Shown piece after piece: positions 15,839 through 23,401 of a stretch of 25,860 nt of DNA; the first letter of the stretch is position 1, and each line of letters starts with the position of its first letter. Origin of the DNA: Pleionea sp052032335 (GTDB taxonomy: Bacteria; Pseudomonadota; Gammaproteobacteria; Enterobacterales; Kangiellaceae); the NCBI GenBank assembly GCA_052032335.1, contig JBPEWV010000003.1:1-25860 (forward strand), written 5' to 3'. Position numbers and translations under genes: made by a program. Under the pieces are notes generated by a model that was not told where the DNA came from, ran no database searches, and saw only the letters and a list, made by a program, of their open reading frames with translations.

Positions 15839-16602
15839 GCAATGCGTTAAAACAACAAGTCAATTTGATTGGGATCGCGGTCGCTTTTTTTACCCGCATC
15901 CCAATGCCTCGAACACTCGACTTTTCGCAACAACAACTAAACCGCGCCAGTCGATACTTTCCATTAGTCGGCTGGCTGGTTGGCCTGATCAGCGCCGGCA
16001 TTTTCTTGGCCGTCAATCATCTTGTTTCGTCGAACATCGCCATTCTGATGGTCATGGGCGTCGGCTTTTTATTAACCGGTGGGTTTCATGAAGATGGATT
16101 AGCGGACACCGCCGACGGATTGGGTGGCGGCTGGAGTAAATCGCAAAAACTCTCGATTATGAAAGATTCGCGTCTTGGCAGCTACGGAGCACTGGCCATT
16201 TGGTTTGCGCTTACTTTGAAGTTTGTTTTACTCAGCGAACTGGGATCGGCGACCGCCATGGCATTGATTATCGCCCACCCGTTAAGTCGTTTTCTGTCGA
16301 CCGCGTTAATTCGATTTTTGCCTTATGTGACCGACGATGCTTCGTCGAAAGTGAAACCGCTAGCAGAGAAGTTATCCGTCAGCGATTTGTTACTGGCTGG
16401 TATTTTTGGATTATCACCCCTGATTCTGGTGGTTGAACAGGCGCTGGTTTTGATCGTCATCCTGACGATGATCACGGCTGGATTCGCGATGTTTTTAAAA
16501 CGGCAGATCGGTGGCTTTACCGGAGACGCGTTGGGGGCCACGCAACAAATAACCGAACTGAGTGTGTACTGTCTATTACTCGTTACGGGGGCACTGGCAT
16601 GA
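15835..16602 (+). CDS. cobS: Adenosylcobinamide-GDP ribazoletransferase (cobalamin synthase)
   Basis: Integral membrane enzyme of 255 residues that joins adenosylcobinamide-GDP with alpha-ribazole (phosphate) to make adenosylcobalamin (phosphate). Recognised by the N-terminal IAVAFFTRIPMPR (about 13-25), YFPLVGWLVGL, the acidic GGFHEDGLADTADGLGGG (about 82-99), which carries the metal-binding aspartates, and GGFTGDALGATQQITEL near the C-terminus. Several hydrophobic helices in the second half (FGLSPLILVVEQALVLIVIL) fit the family. ATG 15835 lies in the ATGA overlap with cobT and the end overlaps cobU by four bases, so the three nucleotide-loop genes are translationally coupled. Confidence 0.95.
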   Translation: MSNALKQQVNLIGIAVAFFTRIPMPRTLDFSQQQLNRASRYFPLVGWLVGLISAGIFLAVNHLVSSNIAILMVMGVGFLLTGGFHEDGLADTADGLGGGWSKSQKLSIMKDSRLGSYGALAIWFALTLKFVLLSELGSATAMALIIAHPLSRFLSTALIRFLPYVTDDASSKVKPLAEKLSVSDLLLAGIFGLSPLILVVEQALVLIVILTMITAGFAMFLKRQIGGFTGDALGATQQITELSVYCLLLVTGALA

Positions 16603-17141
16603 TCCATCTGGTTCTGGGTGGCGCCCGTTCCGGTAAAAGCCGGTACGCCGAAACGCTTGCCGAAAACAGTCGTTTGCCCGTGACTTACGTAGCTACCGCC
16701 ACTGCCGGTGACGACGAAATGAAACAGCGCATTGCGCATCATCAGCAATCGCGACCTGCACATTGGCAATTGATTGAGGAGCCGTTTAATTTATCCGAAC
16801 AACTAAACCGACTTTCAAAGCAACATGCTGCACAGAAAAATTACCTTCTGATTGACTGTTTAACCTTGTGGTTAAGCAACTGGCTGTGCACCAACGACAG
16901 CGAAGCTTACCAGCAAGAAAAAGAGGCGTTTATTAACGCCCTGCTCCGTTTGTCCTGTCCCATCACTCTGGTTAGTAATGAAGTAGGCAGCGGAATTGTG
17001 CCCCTTGGTGCACTGTCGCGCGATTTCGTCGATCAGGCTGGTTGGTTAAATCAGGCACTGGCAAGTATCGCCAACGAAGTAACTCTGGTGGTCGCCGGAT
17101 GCCCCTTGAGCATTAAACAATCACCGCCGATACAACCATGA
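16599..17141 (+). CDS. cobU: Adenosylcobinamide kinase / adenosylcobinamide-phosphate guanylyltransferase
   Basis: Bifunctional cytosolic enzyme of 180 residues that phosphorylates adenosylcobinamide and then adds GMP, producing the substrate of CobS. The P-loop GGARSGKS is at residues 7-14. RIAHHQQSRPAHWQLIEEP (44-62) contains the histidine region that is guanylylated in characterised CobU (His47 or His48 here). DCLTLWLSNWL (about 86-96) and VSNEVGSGIVP (about 125-135) are further family motifs. Normal length. It overlaps cobS by ATGA and is followed 10 bases later by the alpha-ribazole phosphatase gene. The kinase function also allows salvage of incomplete corrinoids brought in by the Btu transporter. 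Confidence 0.94.
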   Translation: MIHLVLGGARSGKSRYAETLAENSRLPVTYVATATAGDDEMKQRIAHHQQSRPAHWQLIEEPFNLSEQLNRLSKQHAAQKNYLLIDCLTLWLSNWLCTNDSEAYQQEKEAFINALLRLSCPITLVSNEVGSGIVPLGALSRDFVDQAGWLNQALASIANEVTLVVAGCPLSIKQSPPIQP

Positions 17142-17151
17142 CGAAACAATC

Positions 17152-17781
17152 ATGACAACCAAGCTACTCCTGGTTCGCCACGGTGAGCCCGAATTAAAAC
17201 AGGCCTTATTGGGAAAAACCGATTCGCCCTTGAGTGCATTGGGTTTTCAGCAACTTACCGCGTTCTTTAAAAAGCTGGGCGCTTTCGATCGCCTGATCAG
17301 CAGTCCGCTTTTACGATGCAAGATGTTTTCAACCGACTATTGTGAAAAACACGACACCGCACTGCACATCGAGCCGCAATTGCGGGAATTTGATTTTGGC
17401 GATTGGGATGGCATGACCTACCAGGATTTACACCAGACACATCCGGAAGCGATTGCCCGCTTTTTTTCTGATCCGGCCAACAACAGTCCGCCCAATGGTG
17501 AATCGCTTTGTTCATTCAGTCAGCGTGTCGAATCGACCGCACTGAGACTCATCGACAAATACCAGAATGAACGTCTGGTTGTCTTGTGTCACGCCGGCGT
17601 CATTCGCACTTTGGTGGCCTGGTGCCTTGCCATTGATTACCAGTCAGGCGTGCAGTTTCAACGATTTAACGTCGATTACGGAAGCGTTACCGAACTGCAA
17701 ATATTTCACCACGATTCAGACCAACCGCTACCACAACTGGTTCGGCTCAACCACCGGGAGCTAGTCGATCATGTTAGCTAA
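17152..17781 (+). CDS. cobC: Histidine phosphatase, probable alpha-ribazole phosphatase
   Basis: A 209-residue histidine phosphatase superfamily enzyme. The phosphohistidine motif RHGEPE is at 9-14 (His10). Arg55 in SSPLLRC, the acid/base region REFDFGDWDG (Glu79) and the second catalytic histidine in CHAGVIR (His147) are present. In cobalamin synthesis CobC removes the 5' phosphate of alpha-ribazole phosphate or of adenosylcobalamin phosphate. The assignment leans on position between cobU and cobQ, since the superfamily is functionally mixed. It overlaps the start of cobQ by 11 bases. A second, different member sits in the btuB unit at 22801. Confidence 0.88.
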   Translation: MTTKLLLVRHGEPELKQALLGKTDSPLSALGFQQLTAFFKKLGAFDRLISSPLLRCKMFSTDYCEKHDTALHIEPQLREFDFGDWDGMTYQDLHQTHPEAIARFFSDPANNSPPNGESLCSFSQRVESTALRLIDKYQNERLVVLCHAGVIRTLVAWCLAIDYQSGVQFQRFNVDYGSVTELQIFHHDSDQPLPQLVRLNHRELVDHVS

Positions 17782-19234
17782 CGGTCTGATGATTCAGGGC
17801 ACCACGTCCGATGCCGGAAAAAGCATAGCCGTTGCCGGGTTGTGCCGGGTGCTGAAACGCCGTGGCATTTCAGTCGCACCTTTCAAACCGCAGAACATGG
17901 CACTGAACAGTGCGGTAACCGTGAGCGGCGGAGAAATCGGTCGAGCTCAGGCATTGCAGGCGGCTGCCTGTGGTTTAGAGCCGCACATCGATTTTAACCC
18001 ACTGTTGCTAAAACCCAGCAGCGATCAAAAGTCGCAGGTCATTTTGCACGGTAAAGCAGTCAGTGAATTGGAGGCTGAAAAATTTGGCAGTATCAAGGAG
18101 CTTGCCTTTGATCGCGTACTGGAGTCTTACCATCGTTTGCAAAAACAATACGATCGGGTTTTGATCGAAGGTGCCGGCAGTCCCGCCGAAATCAACTTAC
18201 GCAGCCGCGACATCGCCAACATGGGGTTTGCCGAAGCGGTAAATTGTGCGGTGGTATTGATCAGCGACATTGATCGTGGGGGGGTGTTTGCCCATTTGGT
18301 CGGCACACTACAGTTACTCTCGGCGTCGGAACGAGCGCGCACTCACGGCTTCATCATCAATAAATTTCGCGGCTCGATAGATCTGCTGCAGTCCGGACTC
18401 GACTGGCTAGAGGCGCACACAGAAAAATCGGTGTTTGGTGTATTGCCTTATCTTTCCGCGTTAAAACTCGATGCTGAAGACGCCATCAATACCGAGACCC
18501 ACAATCAACAGACCGAAATATGCATTAAAGTACCTGTACTCACCCGTATCAGTAACCACACCGATTTCGATCCGCTGCGTTGGCATCCAAAGGTGAATTT
18601 ACAGTTTGTCGGCCCCGGCGAGACTTTATCAGGTGCCGATCTCATCATTCTTCCTGGCAGTAAAAGCGTGCGCAATGACATTGAGCATTTGCGAACTCAG
18701 GGATGGGATCGGGACATTCAACGACACCTGCGTTACGGCGGAAAATTACTGGGTATTTGTGGGGGATTCCAAATGTTGGGCAATGTGGTGCGTGATCCGT
18801 CGGGTATCGAAAGCGCCGCAGGCACAACGCAAGGACTGTCACTTTTAGATTTTGACACCACATTAGCCTGTGAAAAAAAACTTACCCAGGTCGAAGGAAC
18901 GATTCGAATTAGCAACGACACAGCCAGCATAAAAGGTTACGAAATTCATTGTGGCGTAACGGAAGGGTCGGCTTTAACAAGGTCGTTCGCTCAAGTAAGC
19001 GATCACCAAGGCAATCACTATACCGATGGCGTCATTTCGGACGATGGGCAAATTATCGGAACCTACTTGCATGGTCTATTCGAGCACGCCGATTCGTTGG
19101 CTGCGATTTTAAGTTGGGTGTCCGGGAAACCACAATCGGGCGTTGATTGGGACGAGGTAAGAAACAAAGAATTGGATCGATTGGCCGACTGCTTTGAACA
19201 ACATCTCGATATTAATGCGCTGTTAAGATTATAG
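17771..19234 (+). CDS. cobQ: Cobyric acid synthase (glutamine-hydrolysing)
   Basis: Cytosolic amidotransferase of 487 residues, full length for CobQ, converting adenosylcobyrinic acid a,c-diamide to adenosylcobyric acid by four ATP- and glutamine-dependent amidations. The N-terminal synthetase domain carries GTTSDAGKS (10-18) and SVAPFKPQNMALNS. SDIDRGGVFAH marks its end region. The C-terminal class-I-like glutaminase domain has GICGGFQMLG with nucleophile Cys330 and GTYLHGLFE with His434. ATG 17771 has GGGAG nine bases upstream and overlaps cobC by 11 bases. Its product normally needs CbiB/CobD before CobU, and no such gene is in this window. Confidence 0.95.
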   Translation: MLANGLMIQGTTSDAGKSIAVAGLCRVLKRRGISVAPFKPQNMALNSAVTVSGGEIGRAQALQAAACGLEPHIDFNPLLLKPSSDQKSQVILHGKAVSELEAEKFGSIKELAFDRVLESYHRLQKQYDRVLIEGAGSPAEINLRSRDIANMGFAEAVNCAVVLISDIDRGGVFAHLVGTLQLLSASERARTHGFIINKFRGSIDLLQSGLDWLEAHTEKSVFGVLPYLSALKLDAEDAINTETHNQQTEICIKVPVLTRISNHTDFDPLRWHPKVNLQFVGPGETLSGADLIILPGSKSVRNDIEHLRTQGWDRDIQRHLRYGGKLLGICGGFQMLGNVVRDPSGIESAAGTTQGLSLLDFDTTLACEKKLTQVEGTIRISNDTASIKGYEIHCGVTEGSALTRSFAQVSDHQGNHYTDGVISDDGQIIGTYLHGLFEHADSLAAILSWVSGKPQSGVDWDEVRNKELDRLADCFEQHLDINALLRL

Positions 19235-19267
19235 CGATCCATCAGATTAAACTGATAAAGGTATGAC

Positions 19268-19861
19268 ATGGACAAAAACGAGAAACACAAATTGAAGGCA
19301 CAAAAGCAAAAGGCGAAAGTCGATGCGAGTGTCGCCAAAGCGCAAATTGAGCGTGGCATAATGATCGTTATCACCGGAAACGGAAAAGGCAAATCCACCT
19401 CCGGTTTTGGTACGGTCGCTCGGTGTGTCGGCCACGGTTACAAAGCAGCAGTGGTACAATTTATCAAAGGTAAGTGGGATTGCGGCGAGCGAGATTTGTT
19501 AGAAGCGCAAGGCGTACCCTTTGCGGTGATGGGCACCGGGTTCACCTGGAATACGCAAGACAGAGAAAGCGACATTGCTGCCGCAGTTAAGGTTTGGCAA
19601 CAAGCCAAAGCCTACCTTAGCGATCCACAATACCATCTGGTATTACTCGACGAATTGACTTACATGCTGGGGTACGATTATTTACCCAAAGATGAGGTTC
19701 TTAACGCCATCAAAAATCGGCCCGAGAATCAGTCGGTCGTCGTTACCGGACGAGGGGCGATCTCGGAATTGCGCGATATCGCCGACACGGTCAGTGAAAT
19801 TAAAGACGTTAAACACGCTTTTAAAGCCGGAATTAAAGCACGAAAAGGAGTCGACTGGTGA
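19268..19861 (+). CDS. cobO: Cob(I)yrinic acid a,c-diamide adenosyltransferase
   Basis: A 197-residue CobA/CobO/BtuR-type adenosyltransferase that attaches the 5'-deoxyadenosyl group of ATP to the cobalt of reduced corrinoids. The P-loop GNGKGKST is at 37-44, preceded by a lysine-rich N-terminal helix (residues 1-28) typical of the family. GKWDCGERDLLEAQG, GTGFTWNTQDRESD and VLLDELTYMLGY are family signatures, and VVVTGRGA is near the C-terminus. It requires cobalt in the +1 state, so a corrinoid reductase must act before it; the Fe-S protein at 23402 is a candidate. An AAAGGT site precedes ATG 19268. It overlaps btuF by four bases. Confidence 0.95.
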   Translation: MDKNEKHKLKAQKQKAKVDASVAKAQIERGIMIVITGNGKGKSTSGFGTVARCVGHGYKAAVVQFIKGKWDCGERDLLEAQGVPFAVMGTGFTWNTQDRESDIAAAVKVWQQAKAYLSDPQYHLVLLDELTYMLGYDYLPKDEVLNAIKNRPENQSVVVTGRGAISELRDIADTVSEIKDVKHAFKAGIKARKGVDW

Positions 19862-20676
19862 AATATTTCTTCGCTACCTTCTTACTGTTAACTGCAGGTT
19901 ACAGTTACTGCGAGCCTGCGAAACGAATCATTACTTTATCGCCCCACGCGGTCGAAATGATTTATGCGTTGGGTATAGGCGATCGCATCGTTGGCACGGT
20001 AGAGCATTCTGACTATCCGCAACAAGCGATGGAGATCGAGCGCATTGGTAATTACACAGGTGTGCAGATCGAGCGCATTTTAGAACTCGAACCCGACTTG
20101 GTCGTCACCTGGAAAAGCGGCAATCAGTCTAACGACTTAAAAAAACTGGAATCATTAAATCTACCGCTGTATCACAGCCACCCAAAGAACATTGCCGACA
20201 TCGGTAACGAATTGTTGGATCTGGGAAAGCTGACTGGCACTGAGCAACGAGCAACGCAATTGGTCGAACAACTGAATCAACGATATAACAACCTTAAGCA
20301 AAGCTATCAGAACAAGGCCCAGGTCGATGTGTTTTATCAACTTTGGCACGATCCATTTCGCACGCTTGGACCAGAGAGCTGGATATCGAAAATGATCGAC
20401 GATTGCAATGGTCGTAATGTTTTTAGCGATGCACAAAGTGATTATCCGGTGGTTTCGATGGAATCGATACTTGTAAAAAATCCTCAAGTGATTATTATTC
20501 CGACCCATTCGAAAGATGCCAAAAGCCATCACGGCATTTGGCAAGACTGGCAACAGATTCATGCCGTGAAAAATAAACACGTGTATTCGCTGGACGGTAA
20601 TTTTCTGCATCGTTTTTCACCTCGGGCGCTTGATGGTCTGGAACAATTGTGTCAAGCCATTGATAAAGCACGATAA
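19858..20676 (+). CDS. btuF: Periplasmic vitamin B12-binding protein
   Basis: A 272-residue type III periplasmic binding protein with a signal peptide (MKYFFATFLLLTAGYSYC, cleavage near residue 18-20; the cysteine is not in a good lipobox). Family features: RIITLSPHAVEMIYALGIGDRIVG (about 23-46), the rigid connecting helix in the middle, and the BtuF-typical VFYQLWHDPFRTLG and SWISKMIDDCNGRNVF (about 159-191). It hands corrinoid to BtuC. It starts at GTG 19858 inside the cobO stop (GTGA). It is the last gene of the first riboswitch unit, six genes away from its transporter partners btuDC and just upstream of the btuB riboswitch. Confidence 0.92.
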   Translation: MKYFFATFLLLTAGYSYCEPAKRIITLSPHAVEMIYALGIGDRIVGTVEHSDYPQQAMEIERIGNYTGVQIERILELEPDLVVTWKSGNQSNDLKKLESLNLPLYHSHPKNIADIGNELLDLGKLTGTEQRATQLVEQLNQRYNNLKQSYQNKAQVDVFYQLWHDPFRTLGPESWISKMIDDCNGRNVFSDAQSDYPVVSMESILVKNPQVIIIPTHSKDAKSHHGIWQDWQQIHAVKNKHVYSLDGNFLHRFSPRALDGLEQLCQAIDKAR

Positions 20677-20691
20677 GAAACCGTTTTTAAA

Positions 20692-20724
20692 ACCACTCAG
20701 CTGTGGTGTGTTGATTGAATCAAC
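20692..20724. repeat. Two small inverted repeats between btuF and riboswitch 2
   Basis: ACCAC (20692-20696) / GTGGT (20703-20707) forms a 5-bp stem with a 6-base loop. Directly after it, GTTGATT-G-AATCAAC (20710-20724) is a perfect 7-base palindrome around one base. Neither is followed by a T tract, so a terminator for the first operon is not supported. The second looks more like a protein-binding site near the promoter of the btuB unit, but no regulator is identified. Confidence 0.4.
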
Positions 20725-20758
20725 CAAAGAAGCTGAAGCACAGGAATGTGATGAGAAA

Positions 20759-20891
20759 ACTGAGTGATTCGACAAAATGTCTGACGACTTTGGAATCGAA
20801 TAGCAACGGGAAGTTGGTGAAATTCCAACACTGCCCCCGCAACGGTAATGAGTGTGATCAATCGCACGCTAAGTCCGGAGACCGGCTCAGT
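20759..20891 (+). promoter_or_regulatory. Cobalamin riboswitch 2, upstream of btuB
   Basis: Second adenosylcobalamin-type aptamer. ACTGAG (20759-20764) pairs with CTCAGT (20886-20891) to close P1. The core GGTGAAATTCCAACACTGCC (from 20816), followed by CCCGCAACGGTAA, and the box AGTCCGGAGACCGGC (20872-20886) match the family closely, more so than riboswitch 1. It controls btuB and the two genes behind it. Downstream, GAGAAG-CAAA-CTTCTC (20905-20920) forms a hairpin, and GCGC-GGCGG-GCGC (20925-20937) is followed by ATTCATTTTA, which could be a weak terminator. Transcriptional or translational control cannot be decided by eye. Confidence 0.95.
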
Positions 20892-20956
20892 ATTTTATTA
20901 ACAAGAGAAGCAAACTTCTCACACGCGCGGCGGGCGCATTCATTTTAGGGGAAATC

Positions 20957-22762
20957 ATGAAACACCATTCAATTGCCATTTCAGTGGCAGTCGCTCTTTC
21001 TTTATCAATACAAAACGTTGCTTCAAGTGACAACGATCAACGTCTGGTCGTCACGGCTAACAAAATTCAGCAAGATGTGAACGACACTCTGGCCGTGATC
21101 GAAATTATTTCTCGGGAAGACATTGAGCAACTTAGACCACAATCGGTGACCGAACTGTTTGAAACCATCGCCGGACTCGATGTTACCAACAATGGTGGAC
21201 ACGGTCAGTCCAGCTCATTTTTCAGTCGCGGTACCAACTCCAGCCACACCTTGATTTTAATCGACGGGGTTCGTGTTGGTTCTGCCACATTGGGAAATAA
21301 AGAGCTCAACAGTTTACCCGTGGCACAAATCGAACGTATTGAAATTGTTAAAGGCCCAAGAGCTGCTTTATGGGGCTCCGACGCCATTGGCGGTGTGGTA
21401 CAAATTTTTACCCGACGTATGCAACAAGGTCAATATCAGGCGTCTGCAACATTGGGGTCGAATCAGGCACAACACGGTAACCTTATTGTTGGGCTGGGCG
21501 GCGAGTCTGTTTCCAATACCATCAGTATCGCCAGCGAGAAAAGCGATGGTTACGACGTACTGGACAGTGAAACCGACAATGATCGAGACGGCTACAGAAA
21601 AATATCACTCGCCCTTCGTGGCGATTTCAATATCGATCACAATCATCTATTGGACTGGATCGCATCAGCCGACGAAGGCAACAACGAATTCGACACCCTA
21701 TGGAGTGGTGGCACGGTTGAGTCTGACTACAAAAATCAGTTGTGGAATCTTCGTTACAGCTATTCCAACGAGAATTGGCTATCGCAGATTGCCGCAAAAG
21801 GCAGTCGCGACTATTTAACTCAATACGGTAACGGCACACTCAAAGGACATGGTGGCATTTTCGAAACTCGTCGTCAGCAAATTAATGCCTTGCTTCAACA
21901 CCAGACTACGGATCATCTAAGCCTCACCGGTGGTGTTGAGTGGTACGAAGACGATGTCAGTTATTCCAGTAGCGAATACGCTCAAGAACAACGTGCAACC
22001 GAAAGCGTTTATCTAAACAGTGTTTATAACACAGGAAAATTGTTATCGGAGTTGGCTCTACGACACGATAAAATTGAAGCCATCGATAACGTGAATACGT
22101 TTAATGCCAGCCTGGGTTATCGGTTTGACAATAAAATCACGATATCGGCGAATCGCTCAAAAGGTTTTAAAGCACCAACCTTTAACGATTTGTATTATCC
22201 CTGGGGAGGCAACCCTGATCTACAGGCCGAGTATTCATACAATAACGAATTCAACCTGAAGATGATTCGCAAAGATTACCGGTTAGCAGTAAGCTTTTAC
22301 GAAATGGATATTACCAACCTGATTCAATGGACGCCGGACAATACGGGTGCCTGGTCGCCACAAAACGTTAATGAAGCGTCTATTTCGGGCAGGGAAGTCA
22401 GTTTAGATGTTACCCACGCAGATCTAAAACACACAGTAACAGCGACTTATATCGAAGCCGAAAATAGTGCGACCGGTATGCAATTGGATCGTCGTGCCAG
22501 GCACCAGGGCAGTTACGAAGTATCAACCCAATACGATGTGGTTAACGGTTTTGTCAGAGCCAAATACAACGGCAGTCGCACCGATGGGGGAACCAAACTC
22601 CCAAGTTTCGTAAAAGTTGATATGGGCCTTTCGTACAGCTTCAACACACAACTCGACTTTCAGCTCACGGTGAAGGATGCGTTTGACGAAGCAGGCGTCA
22701 CCGTAAATAATTACTTTGCACCGGGTCGCGAAGTCTATTTTACCGCGACCTACCGAAACTAA
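20957..22762 (+). CDS. btuB: TonB-dependent vitamin B12 outer-membrane receptor
   Basis: A 601-residue outer-membrane receptor, normal length for BtuB. The signal peptide covers residues 1 to about 23, followed by a TonB-box-like stretch (RLVVTAN). The plug domain (about 35-150) includes SVTELFETIAGLDV, LILIDGVRVGSATLG and IERIEIVKGPRAALWGSDAIGGVVQIFTR. The rest is an antiparallel beta-barrel of alternating aromatic and polar residues, including FKAPTFNDLYYPWGGNPDLQAEYS, a hallmark of BtuB-like receptors. The protein ends YFTATYRN rather than with the commonest terminal phenylalanine. AGGGGA lies upstream of ATG 20957. Riboswitch 2 directly upstream supports corrinoid as substrate. Confidence 0.95.
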   Translation: MKHHSIAISVAVALSLSIQNVASSDNDQRLVVTANKIQQDVNDTLAVIEIISREDIEQLRPQSVTELFETIAGLDVTNNGGHGQSSSFFSRGTNSSHTLILIDGVRVGSATLGNKELNSLPVAQIERIEIVKGPRAALWGSDAIGGVVQIFTRRMQQGQYQASATLGSNQAQHGNLIVGLGGESVSNTISIASEKSDGYDVLDSETDNDRDGYRKISLALRGDFNIDHNHLLDWIASADEGNNEFDTLWSGGTVESDYKNQLWNLRYSYSNENWLSQIAAKGSRDYLTQYGNGTLKGHGGIFETRRQQINALLQHQTTDHLSLTGGVEWYEDDVSYSSSEYAQEQRATESVYLNSVYNTGKLLSELALRHDKIEAIDNVNTFNASLGYRFDNKITISANRSKGFKAPTFNDLYYPWGGNPDLQAEYSYNNEFNLKMIRKDYRLAVSFYEMDITNLIQWTPDNTGAWSPQNVNEASISGREVSLDVTHADLKHTVTATYIEAENSATGMQLDRRARHQGSYEVSTQYDVVNGFVRAKYNGSRTDGGTKLPSFVKVDMGLSYSFNTQLDFQLTVKDAFDEAGVTVNNYFAPGREVYFTATYRN

Positions 22763-22770
22763 AACATTCA

Positions 22771-22791
22771 CTCCCCGGTAAAGCCGGGGAG
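22771..22791 (+). other. Stable hairpin between btuB and the second phosphatase gene
   Basis: CTCCCCGG (22771-22778) and CCGGGGAG (22784-22791) form a perfect GC-rich 8-bp stem with loop TAAAG. It is followed by ACATCTTAT and then ATG 22801, with no T tract, so it is not a standard intrinsic terminator. It could protect the btuB mRNA 3' end, reduce downstream expression, or affect the ribosome site of the next gene, since it ends nine bases before its start codon. Confidence 0.6.
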
Positions 22792-22800
22792 ACATCTTAT

Positions 22801-23379
22801 ATGGTTACTCATTTATATATAGCACGACACGGGGAAACCGAATGGAATCGAATCAAACGCCTGCAGGGAAGACTCAATAGCCCGCTCACCGACACAGGGG
22901 TCGAACAGGCGCGAGAACTCGCCGATCAAGTCTCTAAGCTAAAAATTAATCGCATTATCCATTCACCATTAGGCAGAGCCAGAGACACAGCGATCCTATG
23001 TGCCGAAAGCATCAATGTAGACTGCTCATCAGAGGAAAGTTTGGTCGAACGCGATTTTGGTGATTGGCAAGGTCAATTGTTTGACGAGTTTCGATCGTTA
23101 TCCGAATTCTCGGATGTATTCCTGCATTGCACTCAAACGGCACCGCCCAATGGGGAATCGGGTATTGACTGCGGTAATCGACTCCGCACTGCGTTAGAAA
23201 ACATTGCACAAACTCATCGTGGCGAATCGATTTTAATCATTACTCACGGCGATATGATAAGGTGTTTTATGAATATGATGGGCCAAACCGCTCAAGTTGA
23301 TGCCTACAGTCAATTCGGCAATGGGCAATTGTTTCCGTTGGTTTATGACCATCAGCAACAACAGTTACGTTTAACCTAG
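22801..23379 (+). CDS. Second histidine phosphatase family protein in the B12 island
   Basis: A 192-residue histidine phosphatase. RHGETEWN (9-16, His10), SPLGRARDT (55-63), the acid/base region LVERDFGDWQG (Glu83) and ITHGDMIR (His149) are all intact, so it should be active. It differs clearly from the cobC at 17152 and is not a recent duplicate. As second gene of the btuB riboswitch unit, it probably acts on a corrinoid or ribazole phosphate. It could be a second CobC, a phosphatase for salvaged corrinoid intermediates, or a general phosphoglycerate-mutase-like enzyme. No obvious ribosome site precedes ATG 22801; a strong hairpin lies there instead. Confidence 0.85.
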   Translation: MVTHLYIARHGETEWNRIKRLQGRLNSPLTDTGVEQARELADQVSKLKINRIIHSPLGRARDTAILCAESINVDCSSEESLVERDFGDWQGQLFDEFRSLSEFSDVFLHCTQTAPPNGESGIDCGNRLRTALENIAQTHRGESILIITHGDMIRCFMNMMGQTAQVDAYSQFGNGQLFPLVYDHQQQQLRLT

Positions 23380-23401
23380 AATCATAGAAGGTTTGAAACA
23401 A

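Noticed and set aside
20692..20707. Intrinsic terminator at the end of the btuD-btuF operon
   Set aside because: The stem has only five pairs and no T tract follows on the plus strand.
20715..20948. A 77-codon frame between btuF and btuB
   Set aside because: It lies across the second cobalamin riboswitch and its leader; the RNA structure explains the sequence and the protein resembles nothing.
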